From assembly GCF_006538885.1 (NCBI RefSeq), contig NZ_BJLY01000004.1:310001-374000 (forward strand): a DNA stretch of 64,000 bases, read 5' to 3'. Shown here piece after piece: positions 53,472-61,167 of the stretch (positions are counted from its first letter, which is position 1; every line of letters starts with the position of its first letter). The stretch is from Gluconobacter roseus NBRC 3990. Its GTDB lineage: Bacteria > Pseudomonadota > Alphaproteobacteria > Acetobacterales > Acetobacteraceae. A model generated the notes under the pieces. It had not been told where the DNA came from. It did no database searches and saw nothing but the letters and a program-made list of their open reading frames with translations. A program made the position numbers and the translations under genes.

Positions 53472-53517
53472 ACGGGGAAGACCCGCAGTTCCAAAGGAAA
53501 AGCGCAGTCTTCCCCGT
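53472..53517. repeat. 11-bp inverted repeat between rlmN and tlyA
   Basis: ACGGGGAAGAC (53472-53482) and GTCTTCCCCGT (53507-53517) pair perfectly around a 24-base loop. No clear T-run follows in the direction of tlyA transcription; it may still act as an RNA end-structure. Confidence 0.5.
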
Positions 53518-53521
53518 AAAA

Positions 53522-54283
53522 CTATTCTGCCGCTGGCATGGTTGTGCTGGTCTTGCGGGCCGCGATCAGGAACTCGCGATTGCCTTCAGGACCGGTAATG
53601 GGGCTTGCCTCGATCCCTAGGACTTCCCAGCCGGGGAGAGCTGCGAACCATTCCCGGATTTCTTCACAGACACGGTCGTGGACGGCAGGATCCCGGACGA
53701 CACCTTTTGCGCCGACTTCCCCGCGTCCGGCTTCGAACTGGGGCTTGATAAGCGCGACGGCCCAGGCGTCCGGCGTCGTAAGTTCAAGGGCGGCAGGCAG
53801 GACGGTGCGCAGGCCGATGAAGCTGGCATCGCAGACCACGATCCCGGCGGGTTCGGGGATCTGTTCGGCCGTCAGGGCACGGGCGTTCGTCTTTTCCAGG
53901 ACGACGACGCGTTCGTCCGAGCGGATTTTCCAGGCAAGTTGGCCATGCCCGACATCCACGGCATAGACCTTTTCGGCCCCATGGGTCAGCAGGACATCCG
54001 TGAAACCGCCGGTTGAGGCGCCGACATCGATGGCGATGCGGTCTTTCGGGTCCAGCCCGAAATGTTCGATGGCGTGGATCAGCTTCAGGCCGCCACGTGA
54101 CACCCAGGGATGATCCTGCCCTTTGAGGGCGAGGGGCGCGTCTTCGGGGAGCTGGTCGCCGGCCTTCGCGATCCGGCGGTCACTCGTATAGACGAGGCCC
54201 GCCATGATCAGGGCCTGCGCCCGTGTCCGGCTTTCGACCAGCCCCCGGTCAACGAGGAGCTGGTCGGCGCGGCGTTTGGCCAT
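53522..54283 (-). CDS. tlyA: TlyA-family rRNA 2'-O-methyltransferase
   Basis: 253 residues from ATG 54283. An N-terminal S4 RNA-binding domain (ADQLLVDRGLVESRTRAQALIMAG) is followed by an FtsJ/RrmJ-like methyltransferase with SAM motif AIDVGASTGGFTDVLL and catalytic-like Asp/Lys residues. In mycobacteria TlyA methylates 16S and 23S rRNA; the same role is likely here. The gene sits 7 bases after dxs, the usual alphaproteobacterial order xseB-ispA-dxs-tlyA. Confidence 0.92.
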   Translation of the reverse strand: MAKRRADQLLVDRGLVESRTRAQALIMAGLVYTSDRRIAKAGDQLPEDAPLALKGQDHPWVSRGGLKLIHAIEHFGLDPKDRIAIDVGASTGGFTDVLLTHGAEKVYAVDVGHGQLAWKIRSDERVVVLEKTNARALTAEQIPEPAGIVVCDASFIGLRTVLPAALELTTPDAWAVALIKPQFEAGRGEVGAKGVVRDPAVHDRVCEEIREWFAALPGWEVLGIEASPITGPEGNREFLIAARKTSTTMPAAE

Positions 54284-54290
54284 CAGTCGT

Positions 54291-56273
54291 TCAGGCGGAC
54301 TGCTGGGCGACTTCGACGCCAAGGGCGTCTGCCGCAGTGCGTACGATATGCGGTGCGGTCAGGCCTGCGTCTTCGTACTGGGCGTCCTGCGTGTTGTGAT
54401 CGATGTAGCGATCCGGCAGAGCCATCGGACGGAACTTCACCTTGTCCAGCAGGCCGGTCTCGGCGAGGTGCTGAACGACGAGGCTGCTGAAGCCGCCAAT
54501 GGCGCCTTCTTCCAACGTGATGAAGACTTCGTGCTGGCGCGCGAGGTCCTCGGCGAGTGCCTTGTCGATCGGCTTGGCGAAGCGGGCATCGGCAACCGTG
54601 ACAGGAACACCCTGTGCGGCAAGCTGATCGGCTGCGCGCAGGGAGTCGTGCATGCGGGGACCAAGCGACAGGATGGCAACGCCACCGCGGGCATTCGGCG
54701 CACGGCGTGCTTCGCGCACGATGCGGCCCTTGCCGATTTCCAGAACTTCGCCCTTTTCCGGGAGATCCAGACCAATGCCGCTGCCACGCGGATAGCGGAA
54801 GGCGATCGGGCCGGCATCGTACTCGCAGGCCGTGGCCGTTGCGTGGAGCAGTTCGACTTCGTCGGACGGCGCCATGACCACCATGTTCGGCAGGCAGCAC
54901 AGATAGTTCAGGTCAAAGGCACCGGCATGGGTGGCGCCATCGGCACCGACCAGACCTGCGCGGTCAATGGCGAAGCGGACCGGCAGGTTCTGCAGGGCGA
55001 CGTCATGCACGACCTGATCGTAGGCGCGCTGCAGGAAGGTTGAATAGATCGCGCAGAACGGGCGCAGACCTTCGGACGCGATACCGGCAGCAAAGGTAAC
55101 GGCGTGCTGCTCGGCAATGCCGACGTCGAAGAAACGGTCCGGATAGGCCTTGGCGAAAGCGCTCAGGCCCGTGCCGGACGGCATGGCAGCCGTGATGGTA
55201 ATCAGCTTGTCGTCGGTCTTGGCGCGACGCATGAGTTCGCGGCTGAAGATGGACGTGTAGCTCGGCGGACCGGCCGGGGCCTTCTTCTGCTCGCCCGTAA
55301 CCACGTTGAACTTGCTGACGGCGTGGTACTTGTCACCGGCGGCTTCGGCGGGTTTGTAGCCGCGGCCTTTCTCGGTGATGATGTGCAGCAGGATCGGACC
55401 CTGATCGTCGGCATCGCGCAGATTGCGCAGGATTGGCACGAGCTGGCTCATGTCATGGCCGTTGACCGGGCCGACATAGTAGAAGCCGAGTTCTTCGAAC
55501 AGCGTGCCGCCCGTGATCATGCCGCGGGCATATTCCTCGGCGCGCTTGGCGGTGCGTTCGATCTTGCCCGGAAGACGCTTGGCGACCTTGCCGGCGAGAT
55601 CGCGCAGGCTGAAGAACTGGCGCGAGGACATGAGGCGGGACAGGTAGTCCGACATCGAGCCGACGGGCGGGGCGATCGACATCTCGTTGTCGTTCAGCAC
55701 CACGATCAGGCGGTTCGCACCGGGGCCTGCGACAGCCGCGTTGTTCATGGCTTCATAGGCCATGCCAGCGGAAATCGAGCCGTCACCGATCACGGCGATG
55801 ACGTTGCGTTCGTGATAGCTCGGGTCTTCTTCCGCGCGCAGGTGGTGCGCCACGGCCATGCCGAGGCCGGCCGAAATCGACGTGGAGGAATGAGCGGCGC
55901 CGAACGGGTCGTATTCGCTTTCTGCGCGGCGGGTGAAGCCGGACAGGCCTTCGGGCTGGCGCAGGGTGCGGATGCGGTCGCGGCGGCCCGTCAGGATCTT
56001 GTGCGGATAGGCCTGGTGGCCGACGTCCCAGATGATGCGGTCGTCTGGCGTGTTGAAGACGGCGTGCAGGGCAACGGTCAGTTCGACCACGCCGAGGGAC
56101 GCGCCGAGATGGCCGCCCGTGGTGGAGACGGCATCAACGGTTTCTGAGCGCAATTCGTCGGCAAGCTGCTTGAGCTGGTCGACGGACAGGTTCCGCATGT
56201 CGGCAGGGAAGCGGACGCGATCCAGCTCCGGATAGCGGCCATAGGTGGGAATCGTGGAGGACTTCTTGCTCAT
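54291..56273 (-). CDS. dxs: 1-deoxy-D-xylulose-5-phosphate synthase
   Basis: Thiamine diphosphate enzyme at the entry of the MEP isoprenoid pathway (pyruvate plus glyceraldehyde 3-phosphate). 660 residues from ATG 56273. [35 protein letters not shown], the TPP motif [31 protein letters not shown] and LPDRYIDHN are family landmarks. Four bases after ispA. It supplies precursors for ubiquinone and hopanoids. Confidence 0.97.
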   Translation of the reverse strand: MSKKSSTIPTYGRYPELDRVRFPADMRNLSVDQLKQLADELRSETVDAVSTTGGHLGASLGVVELTVALHAVFNTPDDRIIWDVGHQAYPHKILTGRRDRIRTLRQPEGLSGFTRRAESEYDPFGAAHSSTSISAGLGMAVAHHLRAEEDPSYHERNVIAVIGDGSISAGMAYEAMNNAAVAGPGANRLIVVLNDNEMSIAPPVGSMSDYLSRLMSSRQFFSLRDLAGKVAKRLPGKIERTAKRAEEYARGMITGGTLFEELGFYYVGPVNGHDMSQLVPILRNLRDADDQGPILLHIITEKGRGYKPAEAAGDKYHAVSKFNVVTGEQKKAPAGPPSYTSIFSRELMRRAKTDDKLITITAAMPSGTGLSAFAKAYPDRFFDVGIAEQHAVTFAAGIASEGLRPFCAIYSTFLQRAYDQVVHDVALQNLPVRFAIDRAGLVGADGATHAGAFDLNYLCCLPNMVVMAPSDEVELLHATATACEYDAGPIAFRYPRGSGIGLDLPEKGEVLEIGKGRIVREARRAPNARGGVAILSLGPRMHDSLRAADQLAAQGVPVTVADARFAKPIDKALAEDLARQHEVFITLEEGAIGGFSSLVVQHLAETGLLDKVKFRPMALPDRYIDHNTQDAQYEDAGLTAPHIVRTAADALGVEVAQQSA

Positions 56274-56277
56274 GGGA

Positions 56278-57183
56278 TCAGTTCCTGCGCTCGACGACAT
56301 AATCTGCCAGAGCCCTGAGGGCGTCGGCCTGTGCACCGAAAGATGAAAGGGCCTCCCGGGCCCGGTCGCTCAGGCGACGGGCTTCGGCGCGGGCACCGTC
56401 AATGCCAAGCAGGGAGACATAGGTTGATTTGCCGCTGGCTTCGTCCTTGCCTGCGGTTTTGCCGAGTTCCTCGGCGGTTGCTGTGGAGTCCAGAACGTCG
56501 TCCGCAACCTGGAAGGCGGTCCCGAGATCGCGGCCATAGGCAACGATGGCAGCGCGGCGGGCGTCGTCCACATCGGCGAGAATGGCGCCAGACTCGGCGG
56601 CATAGCGGATGAGGGCGCCGGTCTTCAGGGCGTGCAGACGACGAACCTGGTCCAGCGGGAGGGCGCGGCCTTCGCCGCGGATATCAATAACCTGACCGCC
56701 GACCATGCCGGCCGATCCGGATGCCTGTGCAAGCGCAAGCGCCAGATTGGCGCGGACGGACGCGTTGGGGCTGGTTTCGGGCTCGACGAGAATTTCGAAG
56801 GCGCGGGTCTGAAGGGCGTCACCGGCCAGAATCGCGATGGCTTCGTCAAACTGCTTGTGCGTAGACGGCTGGCCACGTCGCAGATCGTCATCATCCATGG
56901 ACGGCAGATCGTCATGCACCAGCGAATAGGCGTGAAGCAGTTCAACCGATGCGGCGACACGCAGGGCGGCCTTGCGGTCTGCGCCGAACAGCGTTGCCAC
57001 TTCGACAGCCAGGAAGCCGCGCAGACGCTTGCCGCCGCCGAGGGCTGCGTAGCGCATGGCTTCAATAAGAACGGACTCGTCTCCCGGCACCATGGGCAGC
57101 AGGGTGTCGATCGTGTTTTCGATCTCGGAACAGGCGCGGGCAAGCGCGTCCTTCAGGGAAACAGACGTGGTAGGGGCATTCAT
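56278..57183 (-). CDS. ispA: Farnesyl diphosphate synthase (IspA-type prenyltransferase)
   Basis: Condenses IPP with DMAPP or geranyl-PP to farnesyl-PP (or geranylgeranyl-PP). 301 residues. First Asp-rich motif [14 protein letters not shown] (about 85-99) and second DDVLD (about 225) are intact; [10 protein letters not shown] is the IPP-binding region. The ATG overlaps xseB by four bases. Confidence 0.94.
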   Translation of the reverse strand: MNAPTTSVSLKDALARACSEIENTIDTLLPMVPGDESVLIEAMRYAALGGGKRLRGFLAVEVATLFGADRKAALRVAASVELLHAYSLVHDDLPSMDDDDLRRGQPSTHKQFDEAIAILAGDALQTRAFEILVEPETSPNASVRANLALALAQASGSAGMVGGQVIDIRGEGRALPLDQVRRLHALKTGALIRYAAESGAILADVDDARRAAIVAYGRDLGTAFQVADDVLDSTATAEELGKTAGKDEASGKSTYVSLLGIDGARAEARRLSDRAREALSSFGAQADALRALADYVVERRN

Positions 57184-57431
57184 CGGCCGGAGTCTCCGGT
57201 ATCGGCAAGAGGCTCCGTGCCTGTCGTGCCGTCATCGTTCTGCACGATGGCGCGGACACGCATCTCGGCCTCTCCCAGCTTCGCATCACAGTGCCTGCGC
57301 AGGGCGGCGCCGCGTTCATAGGCGGAAATAGCGTCCTCGAGCTTCATCTGGCCGCCTTCAAGGCCGCGGACGATCCGCTCCAGTTCGGAGAGGGCATCCT
57401 CGAAAGACATGGCATCAATGGGTTCGGGCAT
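57180..57431 (-). CDS. xseB: Exodeoxyribonuclease VII small subunit
   Basis: 83 residues from ATG 57431. SFEDALSELERIVRGLEGGQMKLEDAISAYERGAALRRHC is the XseB signature. It supports the large subunit XseA, encoded elsewhere, in single-strand DNA degradation. First gene of the xseB-ispA-dxs-tlyA operon. Confidence 0.93.
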   Translation of the reverse strand: MPEPIDAMSFEDALSELERIVRGLEGGQMKLEDAISAYERGAALRRHCDAKLGEAEMRVRAIVQNDDGTTGTEPLADTGDSGR

Positions 57432-57528
57432 GAAAAGCCTCAAGGCACACTTTGGAACAAGGTAGCGAGGGGATTACAGGCAGAAGACAGGTTTTGCCAG
57501 CCCCGAGCATGGGAACGCTGGAGTTTCT

Positions 57529-57783
57529 TCAGGACGGTGACGTTTCTGCACGTCGTCGGATCATGAAGGAAAGCACGCCTGCGGTGTCCGTGAACGCGAT
57601 GAGTGCATGGCCGGTTTCGCGGCAGTAAGACTGGAAATCCGCCACGGAAGCGCGGTCTGTTGCCAGGATGCGCAGCTTCGCACCCGGTGGCATGTCCCGA
57701 AGCGCACGATTGGCTTTGAGAACGGGCATGGGGCAGGCCAGTCCACGCAGATCAAGAAGTGTTTCTGTCGGAGGAGCGCTCAT
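57529..57783 (-). CDS. tusA: TusA/SirA-like sulfur carrier protein
   Basis: 84 residues. The CPMPVLKANRAL motif with the N-terminal catalytic Cys, in DLRGLACPMPVL, and a compact beta-alpha-beta fold define the TusA family, which passes persulfide sulfur to thiolation enzymes. The second Cys (SYCRETG) is also common. Stands alone; the promoter would lie in the 57784-57861 stretch. Confidence 0.88.
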   Translation of the reverse strand: MSAPPTETLLDLRGLACPMPVLKANRALRDMPPGAKLRILATDRASVADFQSYCRETGHALIAFTDTAGVLSFMIRRRAETSPS

Positions 57784-57861
57784 GGGTTTTCAGTATGCGC
57801 CCATCTGCAGAGGTGGCCAAGCCGGGTTTTCCGACATCGGGCAGTGGATTTCAGGTTTTCG

Positions 57862-57890
57862 TTGATAAACCATGAGTTTATTTCTATATT
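57862..57890 (+). promoter_or_regulatory. Strong sigma-70-like promoter of the phage-like islet
   Basis: TTGATA (57862-57867) and TATATT (57885-57890) with exactly 17 bases between them, in an AT-rich stretch unlike its GC-rich surroundings. Start expected near 57897. Confidence 0.7.
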
Positions 57891-57906
57891 AATGGCTCAA
57901 TGCCAC

Positions 57907-57940
57907 AAAAAGCGTTCCCCTTGGGGAGCGCTTTTTTTTA
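57907..57940 (+). terminator. Hairpin terminator just after the islet promoter
   Basis: AAAAGCGTTCCCC ttgg GGAGCGCTTTTTTTT: the stem has one mismatch and is followed by eight T residues. Only about 10 bases separate the predicted start site from the stem, and the next ATG is 15 bases beyond the T-run. Confidence 0.8.
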
Positions 57941-57954
57941 TTTGGGGGAACGGC

Positions 57955-58299
57955 ATGGCGGAGATGGAAGGTCTGACTGTCAGTCAGATCGATGGAAATG
58001 AGAGACGCGCTTATACGCTGCGGATGCTTGAGGACCGGGTGCTGCGGCTGGAGACCATCGCGGGGGGGTTGTCGGATCGATATGAGGAACTGCGTACCGA
58101 GATGCGGCAGGAAATCTCATCGCTCCGGGATCAGATGAAACTTCTGGAGACGAAGGTTGATGAGGGGAATCGCGTCGTCAACGGGAAGCTGGATCGCCTG
58201 ATTGGAGGGCGGGCGGTCATTACGGGGATCATCACGCTGGCAACATCCATTCTTGGGACGGGCATGGTGCATTTTGCCCTGTCCCTGAGCACGAGGTGA
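57955..58299 (+). CDS. Small coiled-coil protein with C-terminal membrane segment, holin-like
   Basis: 114 residues from ATG 57955 (GGGGGAA about seven bases upstream). A long coiled coil (about 18-80, MLEDRVLRLETIAGGLSDRYEEL) ends in one hydrophobic segment (about 83-107, AVITGIITLATSILGTGMVHFAL). Layout and position before an endolysin-like gene suggest a phage lysis-type protein; I cannot name a family. Confidence 0.65.
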   Translation: MAEMEGLTVSQIDGNERRAYTLRMLEDRVLRLETIAGGLSDRYEELRTEMRQEISSLRDQMKLLETKVDEGNRVVNGKLDRLIGGRAVITGIITLATSILGTGMVHFALSLSTR

Positions 58300-58308
58300 G
58301 GGGGCAGC

Positions 58309-58788
58309 ATGAGCGGAATTGATGCGGGCCAGCTCAAGCATCTGGTTGTCGCGCCCGCACTTGCGGCGCTGGGACTTGGTGGAGACGTTGCGGTCAATCT
58401 GGTGACGGGCACGGCTTTGGCGGAAAGTCGGGGGACTTATGTGAGGCAGATCGGTGGGGGGCCGGCTCTGGGGCTGTGGCAGATGGAGCCTGCAACCCAT
58501 GACGACTGCTGGGTCAATTTTCTGTGTTACCCGGTCGGGAAACGGTTTGAGCGGGTTCTGGAGGGGATGCTTTCACAGGATCTGCCCCGCAGCGCGCAAC
58601 TGGTTTCAAATCTGAGATATGCGTCCGCGATGGCCCGTATCCGGTATTACCGGGTCAAGGCGTCCTTGCCGGCGACGAGCGATCCGGCTGCTCTCAGCTA
58701 TTTTCACAAGCAGTATTACAACACGGCTGCGGGTGCGGCGGACCCGGTGAGTAATATCTCGTATTTCCGGCAGGCGGTCATGGTCTGA
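58309..58788 (+). CDS. Phage endolysin-like protein
   Basis: 159 residues. TALAESRGTYVRQIGGGPALGLWQMEPATHDDCW carries the Glu-Ser and GLWQMEP pattern known from phage-encoded lysozyme-like proteins with a transglycosylase-type fold. No signal peptide is seen, consistent with release through a holin. 9 bases after the holin-like gene. Confidence 0.75.
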   Translation: MSGIDAGQLKHLVVAPALAALGLGGDVAVNLVTGTALAESRGTYVRQIGGGPALGLWQMEPATHDDCWVNFLCYPVGKRFERVLEGMLSQDLPRSAQLVSNLRYASAMARIRYYRVKASLPATSDPAALSYFHKQYYNTAAGAADPVSNISYFRQAVMV

Positions 58789-58796
58789 ATGGGGGA

Positions 58797-58836
58797 GCGG
58801 TGTCGGGGAATGTATGCATCACGCTCCCGACACCGC
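58797..58836. repeat. 11-bp perfect inverted repeat after the endolysin-like gene
   Basis: GCGGTGTCGGG (58797-58807) and CCCGACACCGC (58826-58836) with an 18-base loop, in the 113-base gap between the plus-strand endolysin-like gene and the minus-strand glycosyltransferase. There is no T-run. Confidence 0.6.
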
Positions 58837-58901
58837 AAGGGAGCTTAAACCGTCTTATTATGACGGAATAGTGGCAAGTAGCGTCCTGCGGAATAATCGC
58901 T

Positions 58902-59690
58902 TCATACAGGCAACGCTGACAGCGGCAAGGTTCGTGCGGACAGATCACCCTTGAATGTCGTGCTTCCGGTGTGGGTGAGAGACAGGCCCTTATGCAGGGA
59001 TACGGTGCCACCAATATTGATCCAGCGGCGGCAGAAGGCAAAATCCTCCGAAAGATAGGTTCGGGTTTCCGGGTCGATCAGGCAGTCAAACAGGGCGTAG
59101 GCGTCTGAAGACGGCGTGTTCGGAGTTTTGCCCTCAGTCTGGGCGTCGATACGGCTGTACCGGGTTTCTGGATAATGGGCGATCATGTCGAGAACCATCT
59201 GGCGGGTCATGAGCATGAAGCCGGTGCCAATATAGGAGAGGGTCGCGATCTCGCCGGAAGTATTGCCATCGTGCAGTGCGGCGCAGTCTCCGACATAGCG
59301 CAGACTGGCCGTGGAAGCGGATTCTCCGGCTGCGATGAAACGGTCTGTATTCTGGTCCCAGTAATGGGATTTGAGGGGGTAGGCGCCACCGATCAGGGGG
59401 CGGTCTGCATCCAGAAGGGCGAGAATATCGGTGATTGAAAAACCGATATCGCTGTCGATGAAAAGAAGATGGGTCGCATCGGTCATGGTTACGAACTGAT
59501 GCAGCAGTGTGTTGCGTGCCCGCGTGATGAGGGCATCACTTCCGATCGTGGAAAGCGTGAGTTGAAGAGCGTGGGCCGGTGCCGCTGCCATGCAGCCGAT
59601 GATGGACTGCATGTAGTCCAGCGTGACGGTGCCCCCGAAACAGGGTGTGGCGATGAAGACGTGGCGCGGTTGGGCAGGGCAGGAAGTCAT
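58902..59690 (-). CDS. GT-A type glycosyltransferase-like protein
   Basis: 262 residues from ATG 59690, supported by AGGA eight bases upstream. Pattern: VFIATPCFGGTVTLDYMQSI, RARNTLLHQF, then LLFIDSDIGF with the DxD-like metal motif (DSD, about residue 80) and YPLKSHYWD. A CxxC-like context SEDFAFCRRW appears late. Related genes occur in phages and cell-wall loci; donor and acceptor are unknown. It converges on the endolysin-like gene. Confidence 0.7.
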   Translation of the reverse strand: MTSCPAQPRHVFIATPCFGGTVTLDYMQSIIGCMAAAPAHALQLTLSTIGSDALITRARNTLLHQFVTMTDATHLLFIDSDIGFSITDILALLDADRPLIGGAYPLKSHYWDQNTDRFIAAGESASTASLRYVGDCAALHDGNTSGEIATLSYIGTGFMLMTRQMVLDMIAHYPETRYSRIDAQTEGKTPNTPSSDAYALFDCLIDPETRTYLSEDFAFCRRWINIGGTVSLHKGLSLTHTGSTTFKGDLSARTLPLSALPV

Positions 59691-59750
59691 ATGAGGCATC
59701 CTGCCCGGAAGCCATGAAAAAAGGATTAAAACCTGCGACGGGAAAAGTCT

Positions 59751-61085
59751 TCAGGCCCCCATATGTGCCTGAAGGAGCATGTAAAAGACGAAGGCGGCAT
59801 CCAGACCGAGAACGATCGGCGTCAGACGCTGGAACTGACGTGTCGCGATTGCAAGCGCCGTGTAGATCAGCAGGCCGCAGGAAAGGCTGAGCATGAAATT
59901 GCCAGTGACGCCGGCGATGAGCAGCATTGTTAGCGGCGGAATGGCTTCGGATGGTGTTTCAGCCACACGGCTGAGGCTGCCCAGCATGTTCAGACCAACG
60001 AGAATAAGCACGGGGGCTGTGGCAATGGCCGGAATGGCGGTGATGAGCGGCCAGAAGACCGAGGACAGGGCGAACAGGACGGCGACGACCAGTGCGCTCA
60101 GACCTGTACGGCCGCCGGCTTCGACGCCTGCAAGGCTCTCGACATAGGCGGAGACGGTGCAGGTTCCGAGCGAGGCGCCAATGATGCTCGCGGCACCATC
60201 AGAGCCGAAGGCGCGATGATCGAGAGCGGGTTTCTCGACCGTTCCGTCCAGACCGGCGCGGTGGGCGACGCTCATCATGGTCGCGGTTGCGTCGAAGAAA
60301 TCACTCAGCAGGAAGTACAGGGTGATGGGGACGAGCAGTCCGAGATGGGAAAAATATTCGTGGAAATCGAAGGGCAGGAAGAGGTTGGTCGGGTAGTGCG
60401 GCCAGTCCAGAAGCTGTGCCGGCAGATGCGTGATTGGGCCGGAAGGCGTCTGGATGAAGAGTCCGGCAATAGTGATTGCCAGAATGGCGATGAGCAGACC
60501 TGCCGGAACGCGCAGCACCACGAGGATGGCGCTCAGGACGACACCTGCCATGCTGAGCAGAACGGACGGGTTGCTCAGGGCGCCGAAGGTCAGGCCTTCG
60601 GATGAGGGAACGGCGATCCCGCCTGTTGTCAGTCCGATCCGGGCAATGAAGGCACCGAGGGCGATCTGGATGCCGAGGACGATTGAAGGCGGGAAGCCGC
60701 GGATGATGCGCTGGCGGATCTGGCTGAGGGAAAGGGCCGTGAAGCAGAGTCCGCTGAACAGAACGACCGTGAAGGCCGTGCGCGGGCTGACATGGGCCTG
60801 CTGGACGACGACCTGCGCAAACAGGACGTTGCTGCTCATGGCCGGAGCCAGGGCGATGGGAAGTCTGGCCCAGAGCGCCATGAGCAATGTGCCGGCAACG
60901 GCGCCCGCGATCGTGGTCATGACCATGTCATGGCGATCCAGACCCGCAGCCGAGAGAATGGCGGGATTGACGGCCACGATATAGGCCATGGCCCCGAAAA
61001 CCGTCAGTCCGGCAATGATCTCACGCGGGATCGTTGAACCGCGGGCCGTGACATGAAACCAGCGGTCGAGTCTGGATAGCAGCAA
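59751..61085 (-). CDS. Purine permease, AzgA-like NCS2 family
   Basis: Proton-linked importer of adenine, guanine or hypoxanthine. 444 residues, about 12-14 membrane segments, starting at a TTG at 61085 with GGAG seven bases upstream. GSTIPREIIAGLTVFGAMAYIVAVNP is the AzgA N-terminal motif, followed by LAPAMSSNVLF and the conserved DFFDATATMMSVAHRAGL stretch and SAYVESLAGVEAGGRTGL. No purine riboswitch is evident upstream. Confidence 0.9.
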   Translation of the reverse strand: MLLSRLDRWFHVTARGSTIPREIIAGLTVFGAMAYIVAVNPAILSAAGLDRHDMVMTTIAGAVAGTLLMALWARLPIALAPAMSSNVLFAQVVVQQAHVSPRTAFTVVLFSGLCFTALSLSQIRQRIIRGFPPSIVLGIQIALGAFIARIGLTTGGIAVPSSEGLTFGALSNPSVLLSMAGVVLSAILVVLRVPAGLLIAILAITIAGLFIQTPSGPITHLPAQLLDWPHYPTNLFLPFDFHEYFSHLGLLVPITLYFLLSDFFDATATMMSVAHRAGLDGTVEKPALDHRAFGSDGAASIIGASLGTCTVSAYVESLAGVEAGGRTGLSALVVAVLFALSSVFWPLITAIPAIATAPVLILVGLNMLGSLSRVAETPSEAIPPLTMLLIAGVTGNFMLSLSCGLLIYTALAIATRQFQRLTPIVLGLDAAFVFYMLLQAHMGA

Positions 61086-61167
61086 GCGGGCACTCCGGAG
61101 GCAGGGGGGATCTGGGCCCAGCTATAGTCAAAAAACTTTCCCCTGCCACGGTCCGGAGCGTATCTTT

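Noticed and set aside
57955-59690. Gene transfer agent or complete prophage
   Set aside because: Only lysis-like genes and a glycosyltransferase are present; no integrase, portal, capsid, tail or terminase gene is seen in the window.
59751-61167. Purine riboswitch ahead of the purine permease
   Set aside because: The 82-base upstream gap has no purine aptamer-like core or terminator; the TTG start has a plain GGAG site.
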